Below, in pieces: positions 12,433 through 23,842 of a stretch of 64,000 bases of DNA. Under the pieces are notes generated by a model. The model made no database searches, was not told where the DNA came from, and saw only the letters and a program-made list of their open reading frames with translations. Within the stretch, counting starts at the first letter, position 1. Every line of letters begins with the position of its first letter. The position numbers were made by a program, and so were the translations under genes. The stretch comes from Spirometra erinaceieuropaei (taxonomy: Eukaryota > Platyhelminthes > Cestoda > Diphyllobothriidea > Diphyllobothriidae), in the NCBI GenBank assembly GCA_902702965.1, contig CACRXP010000010.1, positions 1,093,193 through 1,157,192 of the forward strand, written 5' to 3'.

Positions 12433-13689
12433 TATGCGTTCTTTGGAACCACCGTGCCTGTACATTAGAAGTCTTATAGTGTACTGTAGTAGTCCGTTTA
12501 CCTTTTTGCCAGCCTTGGAATACAACAAAGCCAAATAATCAGAACTCCAGAAAGCACTGCAGCATTTAATTCGACCATTTGGTCCTACTCGCAAGATCTA
12601 TAAGGTTAAAGTACTAAACAAATCAAGTTTTGACTCGCAGCGAAATAACTCTTGCCAACCAAGATCTCAAATACGACATCCATTCAAATGCCAGTTAGCT
12701 TCTTTACCAACCGAAATCACTTAAGTCTTCTATGTTTCTAACTCCTTACCCCTGTCAACTTAAGATTTTGATAACACAAGTCTAACCTACTTTGTGTATT
12801 CTTTAGAGAGAACTGTCTCGCAAAATGCGGCCTAGCCCTTCATGTGCGTGGTGTATTATCTTAGGCTATGTAATCATCTGAAATGATTATGTAAATCCCG
12901 AATTGCCTTGAGTTGTAGCCAATATGTTGCAGTTAAGAAAGCACTTTAATGTCCCATGTTTGTGGTTCACAAATGTGCTGATCTGTACATTGAACCTCCG
13001 GGTTATTTGGGATTTTTGGAACGTTTGTTCAACGTCTTTACCGATTTATGTGTTGCATGCAAATTACTGACACGCCGCGTTTCTTGGAAGTCCTATTTTC
13101 CTGAAGCCACCGAATTTTATAATGTAACGATGTGCAGTTGTTTCAATCCAGACCGAATTTAGATCACTGATTCCCCTTCTCTTGTTTTGTTGTGTTAATC
13201 TCAACCACTTATCTGGCTAATTTGGAAACTGCTAACTCATGTTTTCGTCTGGACTAGTTAGAAGACTGTGCGCCAACTATTTCACCTCCATCAAATGCAT
13301 TCGTGTTCGTTATCGGCAACGAGGTTATTTCCAACGCTGTGTGACACTGAAACGCCACTGAGTCATGGAGCATAAAAAAGACATCACCCACTAAGGTACT
13401 CTGACAATCGACAGGCTTGCGGTGAACTTATTGGATAAAAATAATGTGGTAAGGAGGCAAGGCGCTTTACTAAACGTTTCTGCCTAACTTTCAAAAGGAT
13501 TCAGCAGTCCTGCACACGCCGGTTTGGCATGAATGTAGACTCCTAGGGCGCAGTAATTAATGTTTTGGTGCCGGCGGCCAGTATTTTATCTAGAATAGCA
13601 TTACCCACTAAGACAAGGGGGACTGAAATGACCGTTTCAGGCTTGTTGGCCGTCGCCAGACAGCCAACTCGCCAGGCTCTTACTCGTGA
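12433..13689. other. Intronic sequence, nothing recognised
   Basis: This stretch lies between the foldback element and the SINE-like block. It has only open frames of up to 68 codons with no domain signature, and no inverted repeats or tRNA boxes. Confidence 0.55.
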
Positions 13690-13890
13690 CCTGTTGGTTA
13701 GATGTATAATGCCCTAACCACTGGGCCATGGGCTCGTTATATCGTCGTCTGAGATTGAGTGCACTGAAAATGGTAGAGGGACCTGCGGAGAGGGAGAGAA
13801 AGAGAGAGAGACAGAACGCTAAGGCACAACGGGACGAGTAATTTCGGTAACGCGATCGGTGCGCGCCTCTCTACCAGTATTCTGTTCGCC
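13690..13890 (-). mobile_element. Old tRNA-derived SINE-like block
   Basis: Read on the - strand, 13715-13740 gives CATGGCCCAGTGGTTAGGGC, a good pol III box A, followed downstream by a degenerate box B (GGTCACGAGT). Next to it, 13818-13876 on the + strand contains AAGGCACAACGGGACGAG and GCGATCGGTG. These recur almost unchanged in the SINE tail at 39.0-39.4 kb (AAGGCACAACGGAACGAG). A GA-rich tract at 13788-13813 separates the two parts. Head and tail are in opposite relative orientation to the 39-kb copy, so this is a rearranged or composite copy. Confidence 0.55.
13788..13813 (+). repeat. GA-rich microsatellite
   Basis: This is a (GA)n/(GAAA) tract, GGAGAGGGAGAGAAAGAGAG, lying within the SINE-like block. 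Confidence 0.8.
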
Positions 13891-14918
13891 TGATACATCG
13901 CAAACAGAGAATGATATTTTACGAGAGTTGGCATTTATGGCACCTCATCCGCTCCAAAATACGCCCCAGACCTATATGAATAGGTACCTGCGCCGAAAGT
14001 GTACACGTTGCGATTAGGTACTAAACGAAAATCAAGGACTTCAATACCTTAACTCCTACCAGAAACGTCTCGGTAGTCAACGAGCGCATGCTAAAACTAG
14101 CCGATGTTTTTCTCTGTCGTCAGAATCTAGCCCCGCTCTGCCGCCAAATCTTGTCGCCCAAGGACCGGTTGTTGCCCAGACTCATACTAACAGTTTTCTC
14201 CCCATTAATTGACGAAACTTCCGGCCCATTATCGTAGCATGATTTACGAAACATAGACAAGAAGATGGGACCCGCATGCACTGTCAGTGAGACAAGTAGG
14301 TCTGCATTCGCAGGTTCTCATTAAAGGACTTGAAACTGGTCACTGGTCTCTTTCCCACAGGGCTTAGCTATTTGGTTCGACTGATGGCAAAAAGTTTGAG
14401 GTATTACTTGAGCTTTTCCCTTTGAAGCTAGCTTCTCGGAATCTAACTATCCAGCTAACTGTCCTCACCTTGACAATTATAGATATACGGGGGGAATAAG
14501 CAGAATGTTCTTTAGAAGACCGGCATTCTTCTCATCCATTATCTCTGATAACGGGTCTGAGTATCCAGTGTCCCCCTCCCCAAGGAGCGAACCCTTATCT
14601 CTCATAAGTATGTCAGTTGTCGCAAAGTGCGTCCTCGCAATTTGCCATAAATACTGCAGAGGGGCATATACTGGTACAGCAGAATTAATTTTATGGCTGA
14701 TTTAAGCGTATTTGCCCTTCCTAAACTTTGTCTGTGTGTTCTGATGTTTTGGTGGCGTTGGCCTAAGAAAGCTCATTTATAATGTCCCACTTAATTGGCT
14801 GATGTGCCGTGGTTGACAAAATTAGCACTTTGATTTATCTGAACATGTTCTCCCAGTGCATTTTAAATACCCATTTGTTTAGGTTTTTTCAAAGCATTGA
14901 TATTTTAGCCGATTTTGA

Positions 14919-14998
14919 ATAATTCATATTGACCCAACTGTGAAAAACTCAGCGCCTAGGTGGGATTCGAACCCACGCACTTACTGTATCAGATTTGG
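14919..14998 (-). mobile_element. tRNA-derived SINE, 5'-truncated, inverted partner
   Basis: On the - strand this reads GTGCGTGGGTTCGAATCCCA (T-arm with perfect box B), then CTAGGCGCTGAG and TTTTTCACAGTTGGGTCAAT. The same box B and body occur on the + strand at 15121-15182. The D-arm half is missing or degenerate, so it is 5'-truncated. It lies tail-outward opposite the copy at 15072. Confidence 0.7.
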
Positions 14999-15071
14999 TG
15001 GATTCCAGACGTTGCAGTAGGTTGGGCGGGTAACTTGACCCAAATGTGATTAAACTCGCGTCGTCCAGCGG

Positions 15072-15185
15072 GGCCTCGTAGCTCAGGTGGTTAGAGCGCT
15101 GGCTGCGCTAAAGCCTTCCCCTTACTGCGTGGGTTCGAATCCCACTGACGCGCCGAGTTTTTCACAGTTGGGTCAATATGAATTT
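15072..15185 (+). mobile_element. tRNA-derived SINE with intact pol III boxes
   Basis: The head has a tRNA-like acceptor strand (GGCCTCG), box A (TAGCTCAGGTGGTTAGAGCG) at 15079-15098 and box B (GGTTCGAATCC) at 15132-15142 with a perfect GTGGG/CCCAC T-stem. The anticodon arm is irregular and the acceptor stem has mismatches, so a functional tRNA is unlikely. The body that follows (GAGTTTTTCACAGTTGGGTC) is identical to that of the inverted copy at 14919-14998. A body shared between two tRNA-like heads is diagnostic of a SINE rather than a tRNA gene. Confidence 0.72.
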
Positions 15186-16984
15186 TTCCAAAGCAGTTAC
15201 TTGGGAAATTTCGGCTTATCTGATTCAGAAAATATCATGACAGTATCTGATTAGCCTTTGAGAGGAAAGAATGTTCTAATAGGTCAGAGGGCGGGCAGCT
15301 TTCGAGTTAAGGTTCCTCTGATACTGAATATTAATAATCGTAGATAAAACTATTAATAGCTATTGCGTTAACAAACAAATTAACGCTGCTTATAGCTGCT
15401 AAAAACACGAACTACATTTTTAGAATACCACGAAATTACCCTAAGTGTGCTACCCTAAAATACACGGTTTCGACAGCTTATCATCGTTTTCTGTGACTCG
15501 CGCATGACACGCCGTTTTGATGTCTTCATGGAATGGAAATACCTAACATTCTTTTGGAAGTAGAGATTAATAGCGGCGCTGGCGCCTGCCGTTGGCTTTC
15601 TAATAACTTGAGACAGGACGACCCGAGCAGAGAGCTTGAATTGTTCACAAAACAAATTTTCACAACATCTGGCATAGAGTTTGGAGGCGAGTTTTATTGC
15701 AAAACAGTTAAGCCATACTACGTACTACTACTAGTTTTTGTGCTAGAAGCTCAGCGAGAAGACTGACGATTGATAAGTCGTCTTAACGTACCAGGTTGTC
15801 TAGCAAACAGCATAATTCATGAACCACTGTTACTCGCACATTTCAACCTGCTCACTTCCTTGATAACAACTGCATCTTACGATTTAAAACGTTTATTCGT
15901 TCAGTGGTCACTAGCACTTCAGCTTACAACGTCCGCATAAAAACGTGGTAAGGAGAAATTTGTCATACTTTGGAGCGGTAAGTTGGTTGCTCCTTGCAAA
16001 CTTACCGAGCCAGACCATTGCACAGAATTCTCGAGTACACAAGGGCCTGTGTTTCTTTCCTTCTCTATTCATTAACAGTACTTCTTTTGAAGACTACAGT
16101 GGACTAACAATTGATAAGCATTTCTACCAGATTTCGTAGCAGTTGAAAGATCTTTCATCTATTATTTGGCTAATTTGCAGCCTCCATGCTCTTCTTACTG
16201 CTATTTCAGCTGTTTTTCCTAACATCCACATTTAAAATTTTGTTATTAATGATGATTCATCAGTTCCCTCGTGCTTCGCTAAAGTTGGCTCAGTAAGCGT
16301 CTCCCCATCCTCCAGTTTTGTAATTTTGTGAGCTTGTCTTAATGGCTGGTATAATTTCAGTGACATTAAGTACTATCATTTGTTTTTATATTATTTACGG
16401 TTCAGGTTTATCAGAGGCTCCATCACAAATAATTCACACCCTCGACTGTCTCCCTGAGTAAGGGACTGTTCATCAAGCCGTCTTACTGTTTTCCTATGTT
16501 CAATTTGTATCTTATTTGTCTTTTTTGACCAAAACTGCCTTTATATGACGACAGTTTGACCGTCACGAACGACGATGTCCGCCGTGTGCCCCACGGGGTG
16601 ATGTGCGCAAAAAAGCGACTTCCGCGTAAATTATTTCGTAGTACGGCCGACTTGCGCAGCATCTCCCGCACTCACACCTCTCTCACTAACATAGGGCCCA
16701 ATTGGTAAGACACAGGAACACAGGCGGTGGGATCGGGCGTAGGAGCTGGTAAGGCAAAATATCCTTCCCACGCGTGCCACGCGAGACTACATCCCTACCC
16801 GCCTGCTGTGCGCTGGCAGTTCTCTGGCACCTGATTCACTGCCGGTGCATGCGTTTGCGGCCCCGCCGGGTATACAGGCCGTGTGCATGGTCGCCCAGTG
16901 ACTTGCGCCATCCTACTCTTTCTAACCTGGCTTAGAAGGCTGCCAATTGACGGTAAACTTGGACCTCGCAGTCGGCGCAGTATA
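15186..16984. other. Intronic sequence, no gene recognised
   Basis: This stretch has open frames of 60-77 codons only. From about 16680 it becomes more GC-rich (CACGCGTGCCACGCG, CGGCCCCGCCGGG) as it approaches the interspersed repeat at 16985. No domain was recognised. Confidence 0.5.
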
Positions 16985-17340
16985 TGTGTTTATGTGAAGC
17001 GGTGGACTAGTGATCTGAGCGTCAGGCTACAATGACTCCTTCCGAGCAGTCCTCCCCTTTTCTTTTTTGATGTATAAAATCCTGGTCAGTATGTGCTGTT
17101 GACCAGGGAGTGGAGTGGTCCGCCTAGCTGCGGGTCCGGCTATGCCAGCCACCTACACACTCCACACGCTTCCGGTCTTCTTGACTATCTCCTGATACCG
17201 CATTCATGTGAGGGAGGAGAGAGTGCGGTAGATGTTGCGCTACTCTATTACCATTATAAACTTATTCACGCGCAAGTCACCGTGCCTGTTCTCAGTGTGT
17301 CGTGGAGCGCACGGTGGACGTCGTCGGTAACGACGGTCAG
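16985..17340 (+). repeat. Interspersed repeat, copy A (shared with 47080-47590)
   Basis: Segments here recur in the same order at 47.1-47.6 kb: TATGTGTTTATGTGAAGCGG versus TGTGTGTTTGTGTGCAGTGG, AAATCCTGGTCA in both, and GCCACCTACACACTCCACAC versus GCCACCTGCACCCTCCCCGC. A shared block also runs from CACGCGCAAGTCACCG to GTCGTCGGTAACGACGGTC. The identity ends abruptly at ACGACGGTC in both copies. No coding signature or terminal repeat is obvious, so the class is unknown. Confidence 0.65.
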
Positions 17341-20005
17341 AATGCATCAAGCTTTAACAGGGCGGCTCGGATCTGACATGTGTAGAAGTGCCATGAGGGC
17401 CACGCTCAGGAGGAACCACTGAGCTTGACGCTCAATCCGCGAACTGGTTAACCTCATCATCATCAGATCGTTCGTAAATGCCATCGCAACTGCCTAGGGA
17501 TAAATGGAAAGAATTAGACGGCATTTAGAGATATTAATTACTCGTCTTCGAGAACTTAAGTCCTGACGCTACGGCTGCTGTTTAGCCCGTCATGTAAGAT
17601 GACTAAAAATTTCACTTACCAAGCTGTACCTCGAAGTGTCAGAAAGAGACACATCCTGAGCTGAATATCCTACGAAACTTCAGTGGATAGTTACACCGTG
17701 ATAGGATGGATCCAGCGGGTTTTATAAGACAAACAGGTTTTCGGTTTTGCTAGGGTCTTGTTAAGCTCAGAAATTAGGCTTTTTAATCAATTAGCAATTG
17801 GTAGGACTGCTGATCAGCGAGTAGACTCTGAATTTTTGTGATATCTCTCACACCTGGAAGGCGGCTATCATAAGCCGGGGTTTCTACAGTGTCAGACGAT
17901 ACATTTGAGATCTATTTTCCAGATGTCAGTCCAATTTCACCGGCACGCCTATCTTATAAGGTTTCAAAATACTGGCTTCATGAGAGATAGGGTATTAGAC
18001 TTAGGAAGCTCGGTTTAGATCATGATCAGCTTAGCAGGATCAGCATCTATGTCTGCTGCACGTTGGCTGATAATCTTTTGACCCGACGAGTGGGCTCTCA
18101 GGTCACCGGGACGAACAAAAATCGCACATGATCATTTAACTTCTGCCTAGATGACTATTGATTGTTCAGCCAATAATCTACTACAGCTGTCACACGAATG
18201 AGGCATCGACGGCCAATTATGACGGGATAGATTTAAATAGCTGGTCGGGACTACAGGCAGTCAACTCAAAACTTCGGTTTAATTTATGTTTAATATCTAT
18301 ATCTAGTGCAGTTTTTGAGGGTAGACTTCCATCTGGTCTATTTGAAATGGAAAATTATCCAACTATGCTTTCTCCCTCTTCAACTGATATAGTCGTTTTT
18401 GGCCGCACCAAAGCGCAAAGTTTAATGTTATAGAAGACCAAATTTTAAGATTAACGAAGGCATTTTAGAAACGTCGATATCTTCTTACCTAGGTGAGCAT
18501 ACTCTGGCTGTAGGTCCAGGATTATACTGGCTGACGGATGAATTATACTCTCGCTGATACTTGACATGTTTCAGTAAAACAGATATCTTTTCTGTGAGCA
18601 TTTTTCGATAAGCGTGGCTGATTGATCGTCTAGAAAGCAAACGCACGTTTTCTGTCTCATTTGGTGATTTAGTAGTATTTGGGTGAGTCTGTGCCGTAGA
18701 TTGACAGGGGAAAAACTCTCAAGTCAGTCTCTATCCAGCATCGTGCTCGCTGATGGCTGAGCATCTTTCTACCGACCCATGCAAATTAATTTTATGTAAT
18801 TCAACCTAATCCAGAAGTGCATCTACTCCGTTTTACAAGTTGAATTACTTATTACTGGAATAAGAGCGAAAACCAGTCATGTCTCGCGCATATGTCATTG
18901 GAAATCACGCCTTCCCAAACTTATCAATTATAGGAAGAGTGCAATTCGGTTTTTACAAAGGCTTTCGTTTTGAAGATTTTGGGGACGTCCGTTTGAATAT
19001 GAATGTATAGGCTCTGAAGTGCTGCTTACTAAATATGCGACGAAATCCAGGCTTATATCAATACTGAATGAGTACCGAGCAGCCTTTTTGTGTGTATATG
19101 CAGAGTTAGATTAGTTTGCCTCAAGAAAGATCATGGAAGATAGCGTGAGGACCCTAAATAAGTGAAAGCCTTGTCTTTTCAAACTACCAGTATACGTTTT
19201 CTAAAGTAGCAAATGTTCCTTGCTTCTAGTTAAACTATTTCAGCACGATCTAATTTTTCAGATAATGGGAAGAGAGAAAATCAGTTTTTGGCTTATTTTA
19301 AAAAAAATTGACTAAACTAGTACAGCCACCGGAAGTCGATAAAAACACTGCGCAATACTTAGGCAATGAGCAGATGGCGAGAATGATTCACAAGCGAGCT
19401 GGCCCTTGTGCAGGAGTGGGCTTGATCGAAGTTCCCTTTTTAATTAGTCGTGCGGCTTTTCTTAAGTAATAGGTAGCAAAAGGCGAATTAAAATGGAGAT
19501 TTCATATGATGCAACCAAGCGCAACAACCGTACATTACGTCGGAATTACTGTTTTGCCCCCAGTACAGGCTTCTATTAGTAACAGTACGTGGTTGCGGAG
19601 TCGCGATTATGTCATGACATTTAACCGTACATCACGTCGAATTAATTTACCATTGCGTCTATAAAAATTTGTTCTGTTTCACAAACAGGTTTGGAACGAG
19701 ATTGATTCTGTTTCAGGAGATTTTGTGCGATAATGCATAGAAAGCTATCCCGTCACCGTGCCCCATTCCGCCAAGGTCCTCATGACTCATGAATACTTTC
19801 GAAAATTCATAGGATAGGCGGCATTGGCGTCAATGATTTCAAAGTTTAAAAATTCATCCGCAAACGGGGTTGCGTCTCCCTGAAATAGGTCGGACTACTT
19901 ATTAGTCATGTGGGCGGTTTTTCTTGCCTTTGAATGTCAAAGAAGGATTAGTTCAGATAATGCATGTTGAATGCTCAGATTTGTCTTAATTAATTCTCTG
20001 CCTAG
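17341..20005. other. Intronic sequence ending in a splice acceptor
   Basis: No gene was recognised. Two short imperfect direct repeats are visible near 19530 and 19626 (ACCGTACATTACGTCGGAATT and ACCGTACATCACGTCGAATT). The stretch ends with TTAATTCTCTGCCTAG, the acceptor of the exon at 20006. Confidence 0.55.
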
Positions 20006-20339
20006 ACACCAGACACCGCGCAAACGCACAGCCACCGAGTACCAGCGCCGTTGTGAACCATGTGAAGAACATTCGTAAGGGCATCAACCTCATGGCCGAA
20101 CTCCATAATCATCTACCCGATCCGAAGATTGTTAGTCTTGGCAACTGCTTCCTCGAGTCCATGGCGTGGCTCGAGCGTATAGCTGCTGGCCAACAATTTC
20201 CACACATTCACGACCGACTCGTAAAGTCTGTCTGGTTGCCCACATTCACGGATCAGTCGGTTCAGTTCTTACAAAACTACTTGGATGAAAAGAACAAGAT
20301 CTTCTTGAAATCCCTTGGACCGGCTTGGAATGAGGAAGG
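20006..20339 (+). CDS. EPS8-like: EPS8-like adaptor, exon encoding the conserved middle domain
   Basis: This is the largest exon (334 bp), bounded by CTCTGCCTAG and GGAAGG|GTAGGT. It enters with two bases and exits in phase 2. The peptide follows the EPS8 central domain closely: IRKGINLMAELHNHLPDP matches the 'K-x-x-FNLLAKLKSHIxNPS' motif, DRLVKSVWLPTFTDQSVQFL matches 'SVLSPLLTKDTIDFL', and FLKSLGPAWNEEG matches 'LWxSLGxxW'. In EPS8 family proteins this segment follows the post-PTB helix and precedes the SH3 domain, as it does here. Strong codon-level conservation and the absence of stops across more than 100 codons in a stop-rich region make it a certain exon in my view. The usual downstream W-P-x-x-PPYxPxF-x-x-GW motif is not visible in the next exons, so the following linker is divergent. 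Confidence 0.87.
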
Positions 20340-22199
20340 GTAGGTGAACTCTTTCTTCATACTTAGATCAATTTCAAGAAGAAATACGGCTTGTCTGCCC
20401 CTTCTGATCCAAAACTTGAAAGTCGGCTTAGATAAGCATCATTTTAAGCCGAAAGCAAGCGTACACAGTCATTTGTTAATTATGTCACGATCGAGGCAGA
20501 CATACTTGCTTTCCCAGTAAACGCTGGTGGAACTTGACGCATAGTAATTTCTCAATCAACTGGCTGGCAACCCGGCCTATTGTTTTCGAAGGAAAAGCAG
20601 CTTTAGCTTTCGACACTCGAAGACTTTCGGCTAAATACCAAGTACGGGGAAAGTGGACGGTCAACAGCAATGGTATATCCTAACTATTTTATGCTTCAGC
20701 AGGGATGAAAGTGAAAGAAGCCGTCAACGCTGTGGGGAATATGGATCGATAGTTTACAGTCTTTAATTTGCGATCAGAGAGTTACCACAAGCTTTAGAGA
20801 GATGTGAATAAGCGGCTAAAGCACACGAGTCCTCCCATTATAATCCTACAGGCCGCAACGATAAAACAATCACCAGTCATTAGACGATGCGGAACATCTT
20901 AGGTAGTTGTGCACCCTTCCCTCGTCTGACAACATCCAGCGAATTTAAAAACTAATTTGACAGTTTGCAAAGTGCTATTAACTCACTTGCAGCAAGGTAA
21001 TGATATATATGTTTACATATACATGTCAACGGCGCCAGCTGACGGAAAAAATGGGATACAGCCGATATACAACATATGTGACATGACAGCAGGACAGGCT
21101 GTAAGGGGAACGGGCATCGTTAGGAGTCAAGGGAAGAGGAAAACGCGATGGCTAGAACAAGAGTTTTGGTCGTTTGCTATTCGGGGTTCACACTTGAGTC
21201 CATCATCAGAGATAGAATCCAATAAGGGTTTTGTTTGCATAATGGCTGCAATATTTACAGGGAGCATTTGCTATACTACCACATACCTGTTAAAACTGGT
21301 GGCTTCTGCATTCTTCCCAAATGGCTTTACCTTTTGTTGTTGTTGTTGTTGTTAATGGCCACAATTTCATCGCTTATGCCAATAATTGGTGTGATAATGG
21401 CTCGGGAATTTGATACATTGAGTGGGAACGGTGCTCGATCGCATGCCGCCCGTGTGAATAATTACTCTGCTCAATGAAATCCTCAGTACAAAATATGGAG
21501 GCGGCAGGTCGTCACGCTTGTGAATCGACTCCAGGTCAGAAATCCATGACTCAAGAAGCTTGCGGCTTATGCGACTATCGCATCTCGCTAGAGTTTCGAC
21601 CCACTAAACTTGACTGTGTGATTAGATTCAGCCAAATGAGCCGCGACTTGGGAGTTTGCATGATTCCTCCTCACTGGGGCCGCTGTGCGCTCAATCACGC
21701 GTATCCAGAGTAGTCTTCCAGTTTATCCGACACATTTGCTCTGCCCAGAACTGCATCAGATTCAGGATACGAGTCCAAATATTTCCTGCCGTTGCAGAGG
21801 GTTTTAGTTCTCGCAACACGGCGCCCGACAGTTGTCCCCCGTTTGTGTGCAAAATGAGGGCAGGAGGGACCCAAACTTGAAGTACGTCCTTAGCGATTTT
21901 AACTCCGGATAATTAGGCCAGCCTATTTCATAATATAAATTGTTTAGTTGTGTGTCTGGGTCGAAAGATCGGAATAAGTCGTCGGGTGGTTAGACTGTGC
22001 TAGGATGCAACTAAGTGACAAAATATTAGGGAAGGCCAAAACTGATGAGCGGGGACTCTCAGGAGCTCTTAAGTGCTTTCGAAATCCTTTCTTTGTCAGT
22101 TTTACGAATTCATCGAGCCCTCCAGACTACAGTTATTAATGTGGACTTTCTCATAAGCGAAGAAGAAGACCGTAGAGCACTGCAACATTGTATTATTGT
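20340..22199. other. Intronic sequence, no gene recognised
   Basis: This stretch has several overlapping open frames of 60-132 codons at 20957-21880, without domain signatures or conserved splice borders. A (TTG)n microsatellite at 21334-21353 encodes an artefactual cysteine or leucine run in two of them. Confidence 0.5.
21334..21353 (+). repeat. (TTG)n microsatellite
   Basis: This holds about six tandem TTG units. Confidence 0.9.
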
Positions 22200-22680
22200 T
22201 CTGAACTTTAGAACTCGTGCAGGAGCCCATCGTCATAGATAGTAGCAGCAACGGAGCAGGCAACAGCTATCGGGCGTTTAAGCCAATCATCGATCTACGG
22301 CGCAAAACTAAGGGTGACTGCGTAGGGCTCTGTACGTCGACGCCAGATCGATAAATCGATTGACTGAGTTCTCATCCGGGGCCCAGGCCTCAATCGATTC
22401 TCGGCCTGTTTTGTTTCCGGTGTGGGCGACTATTTTGGTGGCTGCGAAGTTAGGCTCATAACTTCGTTTCGTAGGTGTGAGCGGCTATTGTTAATAATGC
22501 GTCACTGCGTCGCACAGCCAGCTTATGTTCGTGTATGCGCGATCCGAACATGCGTCCAGTCTGACCTGTGTAGTTACAAGGGCAGTTTTGGCACGGGATG
22601 CGATGTACTCCCTCGATTCAATGCTCTGCTAAAAATACTTAAAATGTCTCACTCCGACCAACTGTTGCCCTAAAAGGCAG
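22200..22680 (-). pseudogene. Penelope-like element 3' end with GIY-YIG remnant (- strand)
   Basis: On the - strand this encodes VHRIPCQNCPCNYTGQTGR then RIHEHKLAVRRSDAL. This is the zinc-ligand and GIY-YIG-like core of a Penelope endonuclease, here with NYTGQTGR in place of NYVGETGR. A stop interrupts it after HTYETK. The rest is a near-exact reverse complement of 24480-24705, the 3' end of the + strand Penelope copy, so the two ends form a long inverted repeat around the 22.7-24.4 kb region. Inverted partial copies are typical of Penelope insertions. A hammerhead-like motif is at 22207-22237. Confidence 0.8.
22207..22237 (-). ncRNA. Hammerhead-ribozyme-like motif, Penelope 3' end (degenerate)
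   Basis: On the - strand: ATGACGATGGGCTCC, a loop, then GAGTTCTAAA. Compared with the 24671 copy the core C-T-G-A has become A-T-G-A and GAAA has become TAAA. It keeps the hairpin GGGCTC/GAGTTC. It is probably inactive. Confidence 0.25.
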
Positions 22681-23024
22681 CCCCACCTATAATTTGACAA
22701 TGTGGATGTACTCAAAATTTAAGTTCCTCCAAGGCAATTCGATTACCTCAGTTGGATCAGTCTCTAAATTCTTCACAGACCGAGATAGGAGGACGCAATC
22801 GGACGAAATCATGGTCCCCTTTGAAGTGACGTTATTCACATCCATCCCACCAAACTTGGCCCTCGAAGTCTTGCGCAAGAGACTTAAAGAGGCGTACGAC
22901 GAGACTCAGAATCTGAGGAAAATGAATTGCTCACCGGATGGGGGGACTTTTCTGGTCGACGTTTCGAACAGCTGGGGCTGCTCTCCATTGTCATAGAGTC
23001 AAGTGAAAAAATCGATCAAAATTT

Positions 23025-23250
23025 GTGAATAGCCTGCCGGATTAGTTGGCCTTGGGCTGATCGATTTTTTTATTCTTTCGTCCATCGTCAGAGATAGTAG
23101 CAGCAACAGAACTAGCGACAGTTATCGGGCGTTTAAGCCAATCATCGACCGACGGCGCAACACTGAAGGTGACTGCGTAGAGCTCAGAATTTTTGAATAG
23201 ATTGCCGGATTAGTTGGCCTTGGGCTGATCGATTTTTTTCTTCTTTCGCT
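23025..23250 (-). repeat. Penelope 3' fragment flanked by ~58-bp direct duplications
   Basis: A fragment at about 23083-23187 (- strand) matches the Penelope 3' end at 22236-22330 and 24600-24690 (TAGCAGCAACAGAACTAGCG, AAGCCAATCATCG). It is flanked by two near-identical direct repeats, at about 23027-23082 and 23197-23250, each containing GCCGGATTAGTTGGCCTTGG and GCTGATCGATTTTTTT. The arrangement resembles a long target-site duplication around a short, 5'-truncated insertion. The flanking unit itself looks like the 3' UTR of the antisense Penelope copy at 23254-23842. Confidence 0.6.
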
Positions 23251-23253
23251 ATC

Positions 23254-23842
23254 TTGGACTGCTGGCCGTCACCTGTGAGTTTTGGTGGCCTCCTGTATTA
23301 CGTGCCGTCTCCTCAATTGCGTTTAGTTGCGTTTGCGTTCCCCTTTTGTGTGAAGTGGTCGACAGGCCGTGTTTGCTCGATATTCTTAGGTTCCGTATGG
23401 CTGTCTTGTCTTCGTCACGGTGTATGTAGTGACGTAGGACTTTGTAGGCCTAAGGAAGGTCTAGATGCCTGTTGATGGAGTTTACATCTGAGTACAAAGC
23501 CTCAAGTGTGAGACGCTCAGTCCTTGAGGTGCCCCTGTCTAAAACAGCTGCTCCTTGAAAATCAAAACTGTGACCAATTTCCCCGATGTGAGCCGCAAGC
23601 TGTGAATTTGGGTCTAATCTCCAAGTTGCCAGTTTTTGCTCGTGTAGGCGGGTCTGCAATTTCCGTCCGGTTTCCCCAACGTAGTTGCAATCTCCATCCT
23701 TACAACGTATTTGATAAACAACTGCTGAGGCTTCAGTGGGTGACAGTATGTCGTTGGGTTGCATCAAACGGCGACGAATTGTTGCACCCAAAATTGGACA
23801 CCTCATGAGGCAGTTTGAATTCTGCCAACAAACTTTTTTCAC
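23254..23842 (-). pseudogene. Second Penelope lineage: GIY-YIG endonuclease domain, 130-codon open frame
   Basis: The - strand open frame from 23842 to 23450 encodes MQPNDILSPTEASAVVYQI, then RCKDGDCNYVGETGRKLQTR, LHEQKLATWRLDPNSQLAAH and IGEIGHSFDF, ending SINRHLDLP. This is a well-preserved GIY-YIG domain of Penelope type: YVGETGR core, paired C-x-D-x-D-C and H-E-x-K-L-A, and the final glutamate region RTERLTLEALY. The frame ends at a TAG in DLP-TAG, with homologous sequence continuing (AYKVLRHYIHRDED) to about 23254. It differs in sequence from the surrounding + strand Penelope and sits antisense inside that element's RT, so it inserted later. Confidence 0.85.

Noticed and set aside
15072..15155. 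Functional tRNA gene
   Set aside because: The boxes A and B are good, but the anticodon arm and acceptor stem are irregular, and the following body is duplicated in an inverted partner, which indicates a SINE.
20957..21477. Overlapping 132- and 80-codon frames near 21 kb as a gene
   Set aside because: Length is inflated by the (TTG)n run, the C-termini are homopolymeric cysteine or leucine, and there is no conserved domain.
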